A DNA stretch of 17,141 nt. Origin: DASVRZ01 sp038228695 (GTDB taxonomy: Bacteria > Verrucomicrobiota > Verrucomicrobiia > Chthoniobacterales > DASVRZ01). Every line of letters begins with the position of its first letter. Within the stretch, counting starts at the first letter, position 1. Both the position numbers and the translations under genes were made by a program. Where the stretch lies: contig JBBRPA010000061.1 in assembly GCA_038228695.1 (NCBI GenBank), positions 1 through 17,141 on the forward strand, written 5' to 3'. Shown here one piece after another: positions 14,651 to 17,141 of this stretch. The notes under the pieces were generated by a model, which worked only from the letters and a program-made list of their open reading frames with translations, ran no database searches and had not been told where the DNA came from.

Positions 14651-16990
14651 TTAGGATGGCAGACCGGCGTTTTCCTCGTCGATCGGGATTTCCAAAGTGA
14701 AAGTGGCGCCTTTGCCCGCTCCGGGGCTTTGGACGGCGAGCGAGCCGCCTAGTTCGCTAGCGGCGAGCGCTGCGCTGTGCAGGCCGAAGCCGTGGCCGTC
14801 TTCCTTCGTGGTAAACCCATGCTCGAAAATGCGGGCGAGATTTTTTTTCGCAATGCCGATGCCGTTGTCAGCGACGGCGATTTTTACTCGGCGGTTTCCA
14901 TTGATGCCGATGCGGACGTGGATGCGCTTATCGGCGCGGGCCGTTTCACTCACGGCATATTTTGCATTGCGGATGAGGTTGACGAGAATCTGGAGCACCT
15001 TGTGTTTGTCCACCAAGACATTTGGCACCTCGGAGAATTCGCGGATGACCTCGACGTGATGCCGGTCAAAGGCGGCGCCGTTCATGCCGAGAGCATCCTC
15101 GACCAATTCGTTGGCGGAGAGCGATTCTATCATGCCGGAGACTTTGGCGTAGTTTTGCTGGACGGCGACGATGTCCTTGATGTGGGCGATATTTTTCGCC
15201 AAGCGCTCAGCTTCCTCGAGGGTTTCCGATTGCTCGACGGTCAGCCGCTCCGAGAGAGTGCTAATGAATTTCGGGAGCATTTTTCCTTTCGGATCGGTGG
15301 TGAGAAACTCGCCCAGCTTGCTGGCGTTTTGCTCGAACAATTGGGCAACGCTCGCGATGTGCGCGACGCGGGATTTGCTGATTCGATCGGAGATGAGCAT
15401 GGCGGAAACGTTCACGCTGTTAAGCACATTGCCGACGTTGTGCAGCACTCCGGTCGCGACCTCGGCCATGCCCGCTTCGCGGGAGAGGGTGATCAATTCC
15501 TTGTTCACGCGTTCGAGTTCCTGCTCGGAAAGTTTCCGCTCGGTCACGTCCTGCGCGGTGCCGAAAACTTCTACCACCTCGTCGGCGTCATTCAGGACCA
15601 CCTCGCCAGATTGGTGCAAGATGCGAGTGGCGCCATCCTTGCGAACGATGCGCTGCTCAAAGCTGAATGGTTTCTTCTTTTTTAGAGCCTTCTTGAGAGT
15701 GGCTTCGGAAAAAGTGCGATCGCCGGGATGGACCCTCTCCAGCGCGGTCTCGTAGGTGACGGTTTCCTGCGAGGAGGCAAAACCGTGGATGCGATAGTTT
15801 TCCTCCGACCACGTCATGGTGTTTTTCAGAATATCCCAATCCCAGCTCCCGACGCGGGCGATCGCTTGGGCTGCGGCCAAGTATCCTTCGCTGCGACGCA
15901 GCTCGGCCTCCACCCGATTGCGCTCGGTGATTTCCGCTTCGAGAGCTTCGTTTGTCTTCCGGAGCGCCAAAGCCTGAGCTTGTAACGGACCGCTAATGCT
16001 TCGAGTAATGAAGGTCACAAAACCAAACGCCGCGCAGGCTGCGAGAGCCGCCACGAGCAGACTCCGCATCCGACGCCATTCATAGGTCTGGATACGAGTC
16101 TGCAACAGGTGATCCATCTCATCGGCAGCCACATTCCACAGCTCGAAGCTCGCTGCCAACGTCTCGTTCGCACTATTTAGATAATCTTCTGTCGATGCGA
16201 TGGCTGATACGCCGGACAGCGCCTGCGTGCGTTTGATAAATTTCTCCGCCTTGACCTGGTAGTTGGCCAAAGACTTCGGCAAGTTGGTTTGCAGGCTCGG
16301 GCTGACACCGTAGAAATTGGCGTCTTCATTCAATGCCGTTTGCAGACTGGCCACGATTCGATCCAAGTCCGCTTCCTTCAAAAACTTCGCATTCACGGCT
16401 TGTTGCTGCCGTTCCCATGTCGAAATAGTCGGGCTGTTCAGCAGTTCATAAGCATGGGACATGATCCGCGCTATCCGATCTTGATTCTGTGGTAACACGA
16501 GCAACGTCGCATCCATGAGGTAGTAACTATCCAAATCTGGATCCAGAATCAGATTAGAGAGATCGCCGGCGTGGGTAATCATCATCCGCACGTGATCAAT
16601 CAAATGCTGCGAGCGCTCCCGACCTTCCGCGCGATCCATTTTTGGCAAATCGCTCAGTAACTCGTCCCACTCTTGACGCAGCACATCTGCCCGGAAATGT
16701 TCCCGATGCCGCATGGCTAGGCCGTCCTTGGTGAACTGTAAATCCGTTCCGATGCGCGCATCTACTTCCGCTAACTGGTCTAAAACGAGACGGGTCTCCA
16801 CCTCGGTTTGCCTTAACTTCTCGGCATTGTCATCCGACGCCAGCGTGAGGAGTAAATTGTGCCGGGCAAACAATTCGAGCAGTTTCTCCAGCGGCCGCTG
16901 ATACTCATTTCCCTTCATTTCCTGTTGGGCAAATTCGATGTTCGCATTGATGCCCGTAATGAAGAAATAGAGCATCAGCGAATCCGGCAT
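14651..16990 (-). CDS. Membrane PAS-domain sensor histidine kinase
   Basis: This protein is 779 aa from the ATG at 16990. A long helical sensor region (about 20-305) is followed by a membrane helix (about 309-328) and a short coiled coil. A PAS/PAC domain spans about 365-485, starting near GSWDWD (381-386). The kinase core has its phospho-acceptor H517 in GVLHNVGN, an N-box with N671/N675 (NLIRNAKYA), ADNGIG (707-712) and GHGFGLH (732-738). The H-box is the GVLHNVGNVLNS variant, not the common HE type. There is no receiver, so the phosphoryl group probably passes to the hybrid kinase encoded 2 bp downstream. The first membrane helix looks cut short at the annotated start: the frame stays open upstream to the window edge and reads further hydrophobic residues, so the true start is uncertain. 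No SD site is visible. Confidence 0.88.
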   Translation of the reverse strand: MPDSLMLYFFITGINANIEFAQQEMKGNEYQRPLEKLLELFARHNLLLTLASDDNAEKLRQTEVETRLVLDQLAEVDARIGTDLQFTKDGLAMRHREHFRADVLRQEWDELLSDLPKMDRAEGRERSQHLIDHVRMMITHAGDLSNLILDPDLDSYYLMDATLLVLPQNQDRIARIMSHAYELLNSPTISTWERQQQAVNAKFLKEADLDRIVASLQTALNEDANFYGVSPSLQTNLPKSLANYQVKAEKFIKRTQALSGVSAIASTEDYLNSANETLAASFELWNVAADEMDHLLQTRIQTYEWRRMRSLLVAALAACAAFGFVTFITRSISGPLQAQALALRKTNEALEAEITERNRVEAELRRSEGYLAAAQAIARVGSWDWDILKNTMTWSEENYRIHGFASSQETVTYETALERVHPGDRTFSEATLKKALKKKKPFSFEQRIVRKDGATRILHQSGEVVLNDADEVVEVFGTAQDVTERKLSEQELERVNKELITLSREAGMAEVATGVLHNVGNVLNSVNVSAMLISDRISKSRVAHIASVAQLFEQNASKLGEFLTTDPKGKMLPKFISTLSERLTVEQSETLEEAERLAKNIAHIKDIVAVQQNYAKVSGMIESLSANELVEDALGMNGAAFDRHHVEVIREFSEVPNVLVDKHKVLQILVNLIRNAKYAVSETARADKRIHVRIGINGNRRVKIAVADNGIGIAKKNLARIFEHGFTTKEDGHGFGLHSAALAASELGGSLAVQSPGAGKGATFTLEIPIDEENAGLPS

Positions 16991-17141
16991 GATGAAGAAA
17001 AGTAAGCGTAACGCGGAGTGCCTTGGTTTGTCGCTTGACCGGGCTTTATCATAGATGTCGTAGATGACTTGGCTATGACATCTATGATCTTTTAAGCCGC
17101 TTGCCGATGTGCCGGGACGTGAGTTTTTTGTGCTCTGGTCG
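16991..17141. other. Upstream region of the sensor-kinase operon
   Basis: This 151-bp stretch should hold the promoter of the two-gene sensory operon. Its main feature is the inverted repeat at 17042-17098. On the minus strand the sensor kinase frame has no stop codon throughout, but also no ATG, GTG or TTG. The complement of 17048-17053 reads TATGAT, close to a -10 hexamer, without a good -35. No plus-strand gene is visible, and nothing can be said about the gene beyond the edge. Confidence 0.4.
17042..17098. repeat. Long inverted repeat (16-bp arms, 9-nt loop) with outer 5-bp arms
   Basis: The arms are 17048-17063 and 17073-17088. Twelve base pairs are perfect (ATCATAGATGTC against GACATCTATGAT), then comes one G:T position, then three more pairs, enclosing a 9-nt loop at 17064-17072. 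An outer pair GGCTT (17042-17046) and AAGCC (17094-17098) extends the dyad. On the plus strand the stem is followed by CTTTT, a weak U-tract; as minus-strand RNA the G:T position becomes a C:A mismatch. It sits 58 bp upstream of the sensor kinase ATG. A regulator-binding operator, an intergenic repeat, or a terminator of an unseen gene are all possible. Confidence 0.6.

Noticed and set aside
14777..15685. 302-codon open frame on the plus strand
   Set aside because: It lies entirely antisense to the histidine kinase core (H-box and ATPase), whose motifs are intact on the minus strand. The product has no recognisable domain and the frame is a codon-bias shadow.
1..17141. Frequent CTAAC/GTTAG pentamers on both strands
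   Set aside because: They caught the eye, but a rough count is about what base composition predicts for a 17-kb window, so there is no case for an uptake or recognition signal.
1..17141. Possible defence island or mobile element
   Set aside because: RecQ, a Ser/Thr kinase and paired sensor kinases can occur in such islands, but no nuclease, transposase, integrase, toxin-antitoxin pair, att-like repeat pair or CRISPR array was found, and the neighbours are housekeeping genes.

Overview
The window looks like a chromosomal segment from a Verrucomicrobiota-type bacterium, perhaps in or near Chthoniobacterales. That is an inference from gene style, not a database match. The pointers are a Ser/Thr kinase with an N-terminal Cys4 ribbon, near-absence of Shine-Dalgarno (SD) sites, moderately high GC, and a prepilin peptidase enlarged by an internal insertion. 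Coding density is very high. There are eleven protein genes, and no tRNA, rRNA, CRISPR, transposase or phage gene was seen.

Layout, left to right. Positions 1-186 are non-coding and carry a short repeat block. Next is a minus-strand overlapping operon read from 2976 down to 187: an RluA-family pseudouridine synthase, a family-4 uracil-DNA glycosylase, and an HGSNAT/DUF1624-type membrane acyltransferase. A 98-bp divergent spacer separates it from a plus-strand transmembrane Ser/Thr kinase (3075-5453). The kinase converges, 8 bp apart, on a minus-strand prepilin peptidase (5462-6556). After an 80-bp divergent spacer comes a tight plus-strand run: pdxH, an exported M13 metallopeptidase, an amine-oxidase-like FAD protein, and recQ (6637-12487). 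The recQ 3' end overlaps by 86 bp, tail to tail, a minus-strand two-gene sensory operon. That operon is a membrane PAS histidine kinase (14651-16990) followed 2 bp later by a REC-PAS-HisKA-HATPase-REC hybrid kinase (12402-14648). The right edge (16991-17141) holds a long inverted repeat upstream of this operon.

Functionally the window mixes housekeeping (rRNA modification, uracil repair, vitamin B6, recombination helicase) with signalling and envelope functions. The two sensor genes probably form one phosphorelay whose final output lies elsewhere. I found no convincing new defence or mobile system. The items most worth a second look are the N-terminal and upstream region of the membrane sensor kinase with its 16-bp-arm inverted repeat, the 86-bp antisense coding overlap, the displaced zinc site in RecQ, the insertion in the prepilin peptidase, and the A10 tract inside the Ser/Thr kinase gene.
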